Below the pieces are notes generated by a model. That model made no database searches and had not been told where the DNA came from. It saw only the letters and a program-made list of their open reading frames with translations. Below, piece by piece: positions 12,887 to 24,860 of a stretch of 64,000 nucleotides of DNA (position 1 is its first letter; every line of letters begins with the position of its first letter). Position numbers and translations under genes: made by a program. This stretch comes from Acridotheres tristis (taxonomy: Eukaryota; Chordata; Aves; Passeriformes; Sturnidae): positions 91,748,422 through 91,812,421 of the forward strand of contig CM072886.1 of assembly GCA_037013685.1 (NCBI GenBank), given 5' to 3'.

Positions 12887-13949
12887 CATATAATTTTTCC
12901 TTCCATTAATATCCTGCTCAAACAGGAGCTATTTGTTAGCAATATCTCTCTGGTTTAATTTGTTATATTAACTTGAATAAAAGTAGGGTATAGACCCTGT
13001 CTCATGCAAATTGAGTATCTACCTTCCTCCTAGTGCTACTAATGCTTGCCTGCTAATACTTATAAGCAGCATATCAGTACTTTGCTTAGCACTGCATCTG
13101 CAGCTGTATGAGCTGTGTGTGTTGCCTTGACACTGATGAAATAAATTATAGTCCTTCAGCACTTCTTTGCATTTAATTGGAGATTTTTTCTGAAATTTCT
13201 GTTGATTTAAAATGTGAATTTAGGACACTGATATATGATGACCAACTTAAGAACGTTCATGATCTCACCAATTTCTCTCATACTTTATAGGCAGACTGAG
13301 CTATCTCAAGTTTGTACATTTACCTGCCCATTCTTGGTGTGTAGTTGTAATATAAGTTTTGTGGGCAGTTAATACATGAGATACGTTGAAATTTAGTTCA
13401 AGAGTTTTGGGTAATTCCCATGGTACTGTGGTGTGTGTGTCACCACTTTTAGCAAAAAAATTCATCACCATTTCTCTCAATTACCAGTAACTATTTTGCC
13501 TAATGTAGCTGCTGTCCTTTTTCCTTTCTTTTCTGTATTACTGGAAAATATTGTCTATGTGAAGCTATCAGAGAAGGATGGTTTTTTTCTTTTTTCTCCC
13601 TCTTTGTTTCTTGTACAGGACCAAGAACCTTGTATTTAAGTTAGGATCATAAAAATAAGGAGAAGTCCAATCAGAATATTGTATTTTAATCCAAAAATCC
13701 ATAAAGAAATTAAATCTTTTAGGAGAAAGAAGCCTTTAATTTTAAAGTTAAAATGCTAACAGAAGATTTAGAGTTAGAAATAATAGATTTTTATATTAAA
13801 GCTAAGCTGAGAAATGATTGATAGCTAGGGTGTTTAAAGCTTCTTAGACCTTTCTCTGCCATCTATCTTCACCTTAACAAGTTTATGAAACATGAGTAGC
13901 TGAGATTGCTGAGATTTCTTATGTCTAAGCGAAAAATACTGGGGGAAGA

Positions 13950-14600
13950 GTGTCTAGAACCCCAGCTGCCAAACTCCAGTGCTCTTTGCAATCAGGGAGG
14001 ACTGTCTGGAGTACAGCTTTAGTGGACCTGATGGGTGAATTCCGTATGGGAAGATGGGCATGTTACTGTTGCTTGATCAATCAGCTGCCTTTGACACCAC
14101 CAATCTCCTGGGTGCAGCTGATTCACTCCCAGGACCTGGCTGGGCTGGATGCACAGCTCTGAGCTGGCTCTGCCTGCTACTCTTGGACAAATGACAAAGA
14201 CCCTCCCTTGTGGGCTATGTAGTTTTCAAACCTCTGTGTTTTGCGACATCTTTGTGGGATCCATCATCGAGAGCACACATGCACAGCTATCTGTCTGCTT
14301 TTGCAGAGGCAGTCAGTATTATTGCCCAGATGTGCCAGTGCCTTTGAGAAATAATTACATGGTTGAAAAGAATCAGGATGCAGCTTTTTGTCGATAAGAC
14401 CATGTGAGGCTGGCAGGGAATGGCAATACTTCAAGAGCTCAACTTTTGTTGAGGGCTCTTCCCCGTGGGTTGTCAGTGTGATGCACAGACCCAAGTTTCA
14501 GCTGGGAGGGCCATCAGTCATGAGCACATAGGTGGCAATACTGAAGAAGGTCTTCTTTTGGGGTTAGCAAGAAGTGTATACTCATTTGCCTTCAGTGAAT
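13950..14600 (+). mobile_element. ancient L2/CR1-superfamily LINE relic, reverse transcriptase region
   Basis: Conceptual translation across frames gives an ordered series of LINE reverse-transcriptase motifs: SGRTVWSTALVDL then GEFRM (usual form 'SGFRPG.GTETALV.L.D..R'), then after a frameshift LDQSAAFDTTNLL (RT motif A, about 14070-14108, usual 'LDLSAAFDTVNH..LL'), TALSWLCLLLLDK (usual 'GTAL.WF.SFL.DR'), a degenerate PLCFATSLWDPSS at the 'PQGS.LSP' position, and ITWLKRI..QLFVDKTM (usual 'W...N.L.LN..KTE'). The 'SAAFDT' form is typical of L2 and old CR1/L3 lineages; modern avian CR1 normally reads 'SKAFDTV'. Frameshifts and stops throughout show a dead, old insertion. Limits are approximate and no 3' end is visible. 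Confidence 0.7.
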
Positions 14601-15319
14601 GACTAATTTCAGTGATCTGTTTGTAAACTGTCTCCAGCTTACAGCAGTTCTGTCCATTTTGTCTCGTGCCATGAGCAGCACATGGAAAGTCGATTAATAT
14701 GTTGTGATCTATCTCATAGAAAAAAGAGACCCAGGTAAAAATGTCACAAAAACGTTATACGCACATTTTTGGTTTGTCATTTGGGACTTCATTCTTCCAA
14801 ACCAACCTGCTTTTTCCAGCATTTGAAAGACAGTCCTGTGCCCACTGTGGTGAGGATTCTGTGGATGATTGGCCTTATGAGGATGTGTCTTGGAGATGGA
14901 CTTGGATTCTTTTCCACAGAAAATTTTCATTGCCAAAGACTAGAGGAAATGAATTTCACCCCTGTCCTATAGACTTCAAGACTAAAGTAAGATATTTGGG
15001 GTAGTTTTGCCACTCTGGAAGCAGCAGAAAAAAAAATAATTTTACAATTGTCACAAGCAAGAAATGGCATGAACAGCATCAGGCATTTTTTGAAAAAAGG
15101 AGGGCTTTTCTTCAGACCAAAATATTACTTTGAAACTTGATTCTGTGATGGTAATAATATGCTATAAAATCCAAGATGTGAATCATTAAAAACCACAATT
15201 AATGATGATGCAGTCCTCAAAAAGGAGAGATACAACAATAGTAATTTTGAATAATAGTTTAAAAATGACAAAAATCAATGAATACTAATATGTGTAGTAA
15301 AAAACCTCAACTGAATTAG
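14601..15319. other. unassigned sequence between two LINE relics
   Basis: It may include decayed continuation of the L2-like element on the left or the L1-like element on the right, but I could not recognise motifs. An 87-codon plus-strand frame (14741-15004) is unrecognised. Confidence 0.45.
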
Positions 15320-16570
15320 CTGACAAAAAGTGAACAAATGGCATCACGCCTTGGCTACAGAAAAGCTTTTGTATAAAGTAAACCAGTAAGAATACAAATG
15401 AGAAACTGCTGGCACATGTTTTGTGTAAAGAAAAAGATGAAGTATCCCAAACTGTGTCAATTATTAAAACTAAAGGCTCAAACTTTGACATATGATCTAG
15501 AAATCATAAATACCACTTTCAAAGAGCAGTGTCAGACACTCTAATCTTCCAAGTTGCTTTAAACAGGAGATAAAGTTTGTAAACAAAAGCACTTTGTAGA
15601 AACTTTCAACAGATCAAAGTGTAACCTTAGACTTAATAAGAAATAATAAATGCTGTTAAAGTCTACCAGTGGGGAGAGATGCATGCTTAGATGAGCTGCC
15701 AGTAAACACTCTGAGAAATGGTGGATACACAACTGAACTGTTACTGGAAGTGTTTAAATGAGCATTTGAATCAAAAAGACTATTATTACACAAGTCAACA
15801 ATCCCAATGAACTGGTTTTCCTACCTATCTGCATCATTGAAAATTGGTCTTAAATGCTGGACAAAATTTGTTTATAAGTGCTGAAATACATGCCTGCATG
15901 CAGAGGGCACGTACAGACATTCAAATATCTGAGACACTTCCCCAGCTCATTGCAAATAATTTCCACATAGGTCAGTCTGGTTTATTTCCATTGTGGTTCA
16001 CTGGGGATGATTTGGGTGTTTTGTGTTTGTAAACCAAGCAAGATCTTGGATAATATAGATTTGTCCACTCAACTGACTGGGTAATTCTTTGGACTCATTA
16101 AAATGAAAATACTTGGTAACCGTTCTTAAAAAAAAAAAATACATGGAAATGAAACAAAAAAAACCCTCCAAACCCTCACACTCCTCACTTTAGAAAGACC
16201 TTCATAAAAATTGGATTAAAAATATTCTGTAATATCCTGACCAAGTCTGTACATACTAGCAATTTAAACTCGCCCTTTTTAAAATGACACCAGGGAGCAA
16301 GACGAGGCTGTCCATTATCCTCTTTTCTTTTTGCAATTGTAATGGAACATTTAGCCTGATTTTTCAGCAACAAAGAATCGCTTCAAGGAATAAAAATTGG
16401 AAACTCCATAAATTTCAGTTCATTGTATGCAGATGACATATTGATTTGCTCCTGTAATCCTGGTCATAATCTGCCCATAATCCTGCAAACAGTGGATGGG
16501 TTTTACATTACCACTGCCTTCTTTGCAGCTACAGTGATAAAGCCTGTTTTCTTAAAATGAATGTGCTATT
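15320..16570 (+). mobile_element. L1/Tx1-clade-like LINE ORF2 relic
   Basis: Motifs appear in the order expected for an L1-type ORF2 protein. Linker: EKLLAHVLCKEKDEV (from about 15400), then DLEIINTTFKEQ (15494-15530, usual 'DP.EIN..F...Y'). Next DACLDELPV and ELLLEVFK.AFES (15680-15775, usual 'G.DG.P.EF......LL.VF..AF.SG'). Then TLPQLIANNF and FTGDDLGVL (15935-16025). Finally a block open for 122 codons without indels (16195-16560), interrupted only by TGA at 16285, 16357 and 16558. It contains RGCPLSSFLFAIVMEHLA (RT block B) and, after QGIKIGNS, LYADDILI with the catalytic YADD at 16426-16437. L1-clade proteins have this wording; CR1, L2 and RTE do not. The endonuclease and 3' end are not visible. 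Three or more frameshifts upstream show it is inactive. Avian genomes normally hold little or no L1. Confidence 0.7.
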
Positions 16571-16574
16571 GCAG

Positions 16575-19500
16575 AACCTACTTAACAAAGTATGACCTGA
16601 TGAGACACAGAAATGCTAGACACCTAGAGAAAATTGTATGTGAAGCTACCATCCACATATAACTAATAACCTCTCTTCTCTGAGTGAAGTAAGAATGGTT
16701 CTATGTATGTCCTTAATTTTCTTCAAACTTTCTTTGGAATATAAAACCAATGAATATTCTAAATCTTGTCTTTTTGTTTGTCTACTTCAGGATCTTTCTC
16801 TTCTACTACTGTATTTGTAGTTTGTACAAGTGATAGATTTGAAGTCTGTTTCTTAAGCATTGTAATCACTGTTAGAAAAAGGTGGGTCAACTTCAAAATA
16901 TTTTGAGGTATTTGCTCCTTGAGAAACTCTCAGAGTGAATTCTCGGATCTCTGTCTAATTATTTAAAAGATCTTGAAAGACTGGAACAGATACCAAAATT
17001 TGGTGATGCTTTCCAAAGTCCAAATATCACATAGGTTAAGGTGTTCAGCAATTAGACCAGTCTGGACCATTGTTTTGCTGTCAAACAACGTTAAAAGTGA
17101 ATTTTTCAGCTGTACATCATACAAGTAGACTACATAATGTTATATTAGAAAGGGATTGTTGCACAGATATATTGCCAAATTATTTCCTTTCTACTACTTA
17201 ACTCTCAAATTAGATTATTTTAGCAAAACCTGAGTTAAAAATGGAGCTTTAATTTTTAGAATAGGTGTGCTCTGTTTGGAATAAGACTCAATAGTGACTC
17301 ACTCCAAATATATATTGATTTTCTTTAATATATTACACAGGTTATAATTAACTCTTCAAAGAATAGCTTCGTTTCAGACAAATTTGTCATTTAGCTGTCA
17401 TAAAATATACATACCATAAAACACTAGCGTATGACGGAGTATCCTAAATTAGCTATTTGAAAGGAGAGTGACAAAATGGAAAATTGACACAAATGGCTTC
17501 TGCTCCCAAGTTTTTAATTTAATATCAGCTGGACTACCTACCTACCTACCTACATACCTTTTTTTTACTAATTACACTCACACGTGAAAATAGTACTACC
17601 TTCTTCTGAATATATCACTCTGAAAGTGAGCAAGCAAAGTTTTCTATCAGAGAAACTAAAATAATCAGCACATTAAAAAACCTGGAAAGCTATAATGTTT
17701 GTTTTCAGCTTTCACAATTTCCATAATACAGGTAATTATTTCCAGACACAAGGCACTCTATTTCAGTCCTCTGTGTTTTATTCTGTTTATCTGATAGTGT
17801 AAATCTACTGAAGACCAGACTGTAGATTGTAGGTAATAAAGATGCAAAATCAACCAAAGCTAAAATCAGGTAGTGCATATACAACACTATACTGGGGGCA
17901 GATAAGGCCAAAATTATGCTGTTTTTCTTCAGTAAAGCATTAATGTATGTTCCCAACAAACGGACATGGAACTATTCACTTTGCATATAACTTTTTCTTG
18001 AAAATAATAAAAAGTAAAATCCATAAAATGCATGACCAGGGACAGATGACTTGGAGTAGCACTAGTGTAAATCTTAATATATCAATATCAATAATAATGA
18101 ACAGTATAACCCTGAAAAACTGTGGACAAGGGGATGAGTTCCTTTGACTGATGTAAGGAGAGACATGCATTTTAATTGTATCTGTTCTAAAGAAAATCTG
18201 ACCCACATCTAATTTTTCTGCATTTGTGCTCTTAATATACTTGAGGATGGCTGGAACATAATTCTTGTGGGCAGTCAAGATAGATGCACTGAAATATGGC
18301 CATTTTCTCTTACAGTCTTCAGACTTCTAGGGAGGTGAATGTGGTAGCAGCTGAACTATGAGGTGATCTTTATGAAATGGGTTGATTTTATTTCCTCAGT
18401 ACTCCATGCTCAAATGGAAATACAGTTTGAGCCATCTCTCACTAGTAAAGGTTAAAAAATGGAAATATACACTTGGGTATTTTTACCTTATCTGTGTTTC
18501 TACTGCCTTTCAGCTTCAAGGCATTTACTTTACTCCTTCCATTAACAGATGTATTCATACACGTGTCCAAATGCAAAGAGAAAAAAGGAAACATTTTCTA
18601 GCTAAGTAGCCTGTGTGTCTTATTTCTTAGTAGACTTTGGTGCAAACTTCAGATTAAAAATGCAGATTTACTTGTTATGATGAATTTTCTTTATTAGTTG
18701 GAGAAACAAGTAATATAAATTCTAGTGAATTTATCACTTTGTGTTCCTGAATTTTATTGGCTGTTTCTATTTCGAACAAGCTGGAAGTGCTAGGTTTTTG
18801 TTCTTTCCTCCTTGCAAGGCCTATGATTTTAGTATATAGAAAGTCACAGTAGTTGATTTGAGATGCTACACATACATAGTTTGTTCCATAAGTTTTGAGC
18901 CCAAGTGTACTGAGAGTGCTGGCAGATGTAAATTAAATTTTTTTACCACTATGGAGGTTTAGATGTTCAAGCACAATCCCACAGACCTGTTTAATGCAAA
19001 ATCACTATTGATAACAATAACAATTGTATAAGATTTCACCAAGTGTGACATCTAGTCTATGCCCAAGTAGGCAATTCAATAGTTAAACAACCACTTGTGA
19101 TTTATTATGTGTACAAAAACTTGGAAGAACTCTCAGCAAAGTGTTCATTGGTAAGTCATGCTGCCTCAATCTGTTTTGTTCATTATGTCTGCTCCTGCCT
19201 CGATGGGTTAAATTAACTTGCTATATAATCATGGCCACGCTGTTGTTCGGAATTAAGTTCCATGAGCTCTTTTCAACTGTTGAAATAATTTCCCAGGCTC
19301 CATTATCAGAATTTTCCTCTGCAAGGGTAGTGTTTTATGTGTCTCCTGAGTGTCCTATAAACTCCCAGTATTAATAGTGTGTTAGTGGTGATATTGATGC
19401 GTGATAGCATGGATACTGCATACGCTGTTACAAGGCTTTAAGACTGTAAACCATTTTTAGAGGCTTCTTAGCAAGGCTAAGTCTTGATAGCGTAATATAC

Positions 19501-22500
19501 CACTGCTAATTATATTGATCTAATTAATCTAATTAAATTGCAGCTAGATATGTTGTACATGTCATTTGTCTGTATTAACATTATGTAAACCTATTCTGCT
19601 TGTCTGTGCATTTTATATACAACGCCTCTTTAGCATTTGACCAGGAAAGTGATTGTATACCTCCTGCATCTCATACTGGTGAGAAAGAGATGTGGTCATC
19701 AGGTGGTTTATGAGATACACAAAGCCTGACTATTTTTTGAATCTGTTTTTTTTCCAAGAGACAAAGGATTTTATGTTCCTGGAGGTTAGAAAATGTCTTC
19801 TCTGCTTCCTTACTTGTTTCTATCACCTTTTACAAAAAAATGCCTTCATTTTTTTTGACTTTGGATGGACCAATTTCAACATTTAACTGGTAGACCAGGG
19901 AATCCAGAGTCACTTTTGTTGGACTGAGTGAAACATAACTACACGGCTTCAGTAACTCTCTTATGTGGAAAAGAATGAGTACAGGGAAAATTTACTCCAA
20001 TAGGAGCAGGTAGCTCCTTCCTGCTGCACCCCACAGCTGTTAGTTCTGCCTTCCACCAGCTGCTCTAGAGGAGATGTCTTAGCAGAGGCCAGCAGTTGAT
20101 TGAACAGCAAATCTTTGACTTTGTTGGCCATGGCCTCTTCTTGTGTAGCAAAGGCTCTTTTCATGGTTGTACATATGTACAATGTACCATTGTGATTCTA
20201 GCAATGAAGGGTAATGTAAGCAGATGGTATCTCTACCCTCCTCCTAACACAGGACACACACTTGAATGTCATCCAAACTCATCCTTCTCCTGGGCTTTCT
20301 TTTATCATCAATTAAATCAAAGCAAATATTCCTTTGGCATGAGCTACTTTTACAGACTTTGCATAGTTTCTCTTCTTGTTTTTAATTCAGAGACACTCCA
20401 TGATTTTCTATCATCCCGGTCTGGCATTAGGAAGAGTCACTTGGTTCAGTTGCTATTCTGCATTGGCTGTGTCACTCTGCAGAGTCATGGCAGACTGTGC
20501 CACATTAAGGGAAGAATGTGACTCTTCTTCCACGTCAGCCTCCTGCAGCAATTAATGTTGTCCCTGCTTAGTTAGTCAAATCAGCTGAATGCTAAAAATA
20601 TGCAGGTTGGGAACTCAAAGCATAGCTGAACATTGTGTTCAACTGTCTTGATATTAGATTTTTATTTTTTTAAATATTAGAATAAGTAAGCTAGAAATGC
20701 CTTATTTATCTTTAATTATTCTGTAGGATTTAAAAAAAAAATCTACAGCGAACATTATCTGGCAGATTTTGCTGCTGCTTATATGAAGATGAGAACGATC
20801 CTCCGTTTTGCATCTGACCACTGTCTTGTTGATGATGAAACTTCCTTCATATTTCTAATGTCAGGAAAATGAAGTAACAGAGAAAAAGAAATATGTTTTT
20901 AAAATAGTATTTTCCTTCGAGCATTGGAAGAGGTGGCTTCTTCAGCTTACTCTTGGTAATGACATTAGCTTAAGTAGAACATTTTAAAGCAATTTTCAAT
21001 TCTGGGTAATTTAGCTAGCTAGCTATGGTTATAGTTTTCCAAGTGAAATTGTTTTCAATTTCCAAATAAATTCATTCAGAAATCCACACAGTCTTTCAAC
21101 AGTAGTCTAGCAAAATTCTAGAAAGATATCTGATTTACTGTGCTTGGACAATGAAAATGTAGTATGAGCCCACCTTTTCCTTTTGTGTTGTCTCCATTTC
21201 ACTACTTGACATAGGACAGGACTCCTCTAGGGAGAAAATTTAAAATTGGAAGTCTTCCACAGATTAATTCCCCCCCCACTCTGCTCTAAGGTCTTTAAGA
21301 CCATCTAGAAGCCATATGAAGAGCAAAACTGGCAGCCATAATCCTACTTTTATCTGTATGTGGTGTGTATCTATTGAAAAATGTGACGAGGGACTGGAGT
21401 TTGCAGTTTAAGGCTTTTGCTCAGGCTGACACGTGGCAGGGAGATCAAAAGTAGTGTGAAAGAGGAAGACATGAAAGATGAAGAGCTCTGCAGATGACGA
21501 GTCCAAGTCAGTGGAAATACCCTCAATGGTGTCAGTAGACTGGGAGTCAGGTCCTCTTAGAAAAAGGCCCGGCATTAATTTTTCTGAGAGAGTGAAATCC
21601 TGGGGGTCTCCAAAAGACAAAAACAATAGGCCTGCAGGGACTTTGGAGCAGAGCCAGCAGAAGCTGCTGTCATTTCTATCCTGCTGTCCTTTCTTGAACT
21701 TGGCACAATCAGCTGATCTGCATGAATGTGATGTGTTTATGGCACTGGTTATAATTGGTAGTGGTAGCAGCATGACTGAACGAGACAGCACATTGTATGA
21801 AAACAGGTTGAAGGGAGGATGAGATTTAGTTATAAAATCTTAAACCTCATTTCATCAGAGCAGTTTTTTGGCTAATCAGAATATTTTCTGTGAATCTTGG
21901 AAACTGCTCTGATCACAAACCAGAGAGTATGAGAGGGTCTCATTCATAAGTGCTTTATCTTCTCAGGAACAAGTCGATAAGCCTTTATTGTTTAATTTTT
22001 CTTTCTTGGGAACTGGGCAGCTGACATTTTTTCAAAGTCCCTTAATTTGTAGGGGACTTTGTGGGAGTCACAAAACCCCATTAACCGTATTTTTCATCTG
22101 GCTTTAGGAGGAATATATTTTAAAATGGTAAAAGAAAGACTTCGAACAGCTTCTGATAACTCACAGTTTAAGCATGGCTATAAAAAGAAAATGAAAAGGC
22201 AATTAAAAATGGAATATTTCTTTCTTCAGTCTTCCCCCCCCCAGCTGTAATTTGTCACTATTTCTTGTAGGCAGGCAGAAAGATGAGGCTACAGAAGATC
22301 ATTTAACTCCGCAAAGCTAGCTGCTATAAAGCACCATAACTTGGCATTAGAGTGGGGGACTAATTTTTTAAAATTTGTATCATCCTCGTGAAAAAGTTCT
22401 GAACATTTAGGGGTTTTTTTCTGCAAAATTGAGAAAGAAATGGAAAGAAATTCATTAATGTCTCAGCAGCACTGGCTGGTGTCACTAAGGGTAATAAGAA

Positions 22501-24770
22501 GCCATGTTTCTTCAGATTATTCTTCTTGACTATCAGTACCCAGAAATCCCCACAAGACATGTGAAAAACCCACACAGACATGTATCCCAGAAAATCAGCA
22601 ATACAGGGCTGGAAACACTTGCACTGTCCACGCTTGTGTGTGCAGACTGCTATTTATGCTTGTGCAAATGCATTTACGAGTAGATATCAGGAATTTCTCC
22701 AGTCATTGGGCTATAGAAGGTGTGGTTGTTCATGTGGGTTTCCCTGCTGGCTCCAGAAGCTCCAGAAGCTCCAGAGACAGAGTCACTTCTCCCAGAAAGA
22801 CTATTCTTTGTTGTGACCACACCTCTCTTTGCAGAAATTACAGTTCTGCTGGTGTGGAGGTGTTGAGGGGCCGTGCTCCCCCCAGCCAAAGGAAGACCTA
22901 CATTTCTACTCCTTGCCTGGGCAGAATGGCAGCAGGGGCTGGTTTCCATACCAGAACAGGATAACTAGAAGGCCACAGGTTTCCTTGCCTGGATTCTACA
23001 GCAGTATTGTGAGGTTTGTGTGGGTATTTTGGGCAAAATTATTATTTGTATGCTGCTAAGGAAAAGTAAAATAATATCATTATTTTAAAGGGTGCTGAAA
23101 GCCATTGACACTCTCTCGTTTGTCTACATGTAAAGTTTTATTTATTTATACCTTGTGTTTATGAAACAACCACACTATATTATCCAAACTCAAGTTTTGA
23201 GAAAAGTTCACAAGTGCATATTTCACATGAGCCATATGTTGAGCTGAAGGCACATAATTTACAAACCTTTTAAGCGATTGTGTTACCAACAATTCACATT
23301 TCTGCTCTCAAGATAAAGACCCAGCCCATTCCATCTCATCAGCATCTTATTCTTCAAGCAGGTGTCATGGTCTCTGAATTTTGTCCAGATGGCAGCTGAT
23401 GTGGAATCAGAGACTGAGTGAATAAAACCAAACACTGTAAGAAGAGCCATTGAGCCTTTGCTCCTCATGTTACTGCTAGTGACAATAGATTTAATGCAGC
23501 CATTGCTCATGATCTGTGAGTTTATTAGAGCTAAATGATTAGGATTATCCCATCAAATTATAAAAATATGAGAAAGTGATTAAAAATACCTCCTTAAATA
23601 CATTGCACGGTTCATCAGTATTTGCAGTTAATATCTTTTGGAGGTATGCATATACCCATATATTTGTTTGTGTCCAGAGCCAGTTCAGTCTTCCAGATAT
23701 GCCCTCGATTTGTTGAAAACCAACTGGAAAGCTAGTAGACACAATACAGTGTGCCATGAAAGTTTCAATATATGTGTGTGCACAAAAGGATCGGTCTAGG
23801 GGGCTGTCTCAGTGAGAGTGTGACTGTTAATTGGACCTGTGAGGGTCAGCAATTTCCTCTGAGCAGTTCAGGCTCCCTGACAGAGACACCTTTATCTGTG
23901 TACCAGCTCCTAGAGCTGGAGCTGGAGCCAGGCAGGAGCCTTGTGAGCAGTGGGCAGAAGGGAGTGTGCCTTTCCAGGGATATCTGCAGCCCTTCCCCAC
24001 GCACCCATGTGTGGGATGGGATGTGCTGGTAGATTCTCAGTGCTGTCTCTGAAGCAAGTATGGAGCCATCCATACAGAGCTCTGTCCTTCTAGAGTTAGT
24101 TTGGATCTGCCCTTTGGTTTTCTGGAGATTCTGTGTCTAGGTGCCACACGTGTTGCCTCACCAGGAGCTCAGCAGTCTGGGAGTCATCCAGAATTCTTGG
24201 CTCCTTCAATGGCCATTTCTACCCGCTGGGTGTTTGCCTCCAGAAAAATCCATATCTTTGAGTTGCCTCTCAAGGAGCCTTTAATGACACCAGTGGGCAG
24301 AGCCCTTCACAGTTTGTAAAATAACCTCCTGCCATGTTAGATTAAGTTACATGCCATCAAATTATTTAAATTGTCACAGTTGCATTTATTCTACAGATGT
24401 GTGCACTCTATCTCTCGAGACTAGCATTTCTGCACTTTTACAAATAATTTCAGGGTTTTTTAATTTATTTTTTTTAGTAGCAAAAATCTCAGAGCTCTTT
24501 TTAAGACTACAAAAAAAGAGAGGTGACGCTCTGCGTATATTTTATGGTTTTTCTGTCCAATGACTCTAATGTCAAAATTGCTACAACCTTCTAAGAGAAA
24601 TGCTAAATCATAATGTGGTAAGAAAGGCACCCTCGACAGGTCTGCAAATGACAGCTCTATAATTTCAGCATTATTTGAATACAATGTAGAAGTGCCTTAT
24701 ATGTTTAAGCAGCTTCATTTTGCATCTGCTTTTTAGAATAGTTGATTCATACTTGTCTGCACAGGCTTTC
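16575..24770. other. unassigned sequence
   Basis: No transposon or gene is recognisable. The longer frames (plus 20096-20521, 141 codons; minus 21408-21791, 127 codons; its overlapping plus frame 21478-21822) show no known domain. Minor features are a CTAC repeat (17534-17558), a TAGCTAGCTAGCTA palindrome near 21013, C homopolymers near 21272 and 22231, and three tandem copies of a 9-bp GCTCCAGAA-like unit near 22749-22775. Confidence 0.5.
17534..17558. repeat. (CTAC)n microsatellite
   Basis: About six tandem CTAC tetranucleotides, the last copy altered to CATAC. Confidence 0.9.
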
Positions 24771-24775
24771 AATAG

Positions 24776-24860
24776 TTCTTCTTTTCTTTCTTAGTCTCTT
24801 TGTCTACCCTTTTCTTTTTTTTTTTTTCCCTTATTTTTCTTTTTTCATTCCCTTGAATTT
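24776..24860. repeat. polypyrimidine (T/C) tract
   Basis: An 85-bp stretch made almost entirely of T and C on the plus strand, including a T run of about 14. It is low-complexity sequence with no attached transposon. Confidence 0.8.

Larger units (their letters stand above)
7591..13945. other. unassigned sequence with simple repeats
   Basis: Apart from the simple repeats listed separately (9671-9696, 10406-10421, 12868-12886), I recognise nothing. Frames such as the plus-strand 152-codon frame at 12180-12638 lack any motif, have low-complexity AT-driven composition and are probably chance. Confidence 0.5.

Noticed and set aside
16195..16437. Assignment of the RT core to the RTE clade (AviRTE)
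   Set aside because: The wording around the catalytic block (QGIKIGNS, LYADDILI) and the LLLEVF/AFES linker fit L1-type proteins rather than RTE.
20096..20521. 141-codon plus-strand frame as a gene or retroviral fragment
   Set aside because: No match to protein motifs I know, and no splice or promoter context.
21408..21822. Overlapping long frames on both strands (127 and 114 codons)
   Set aside because: Neither has a recognisable domain, and two-strand openness suggests composition rather than coding.
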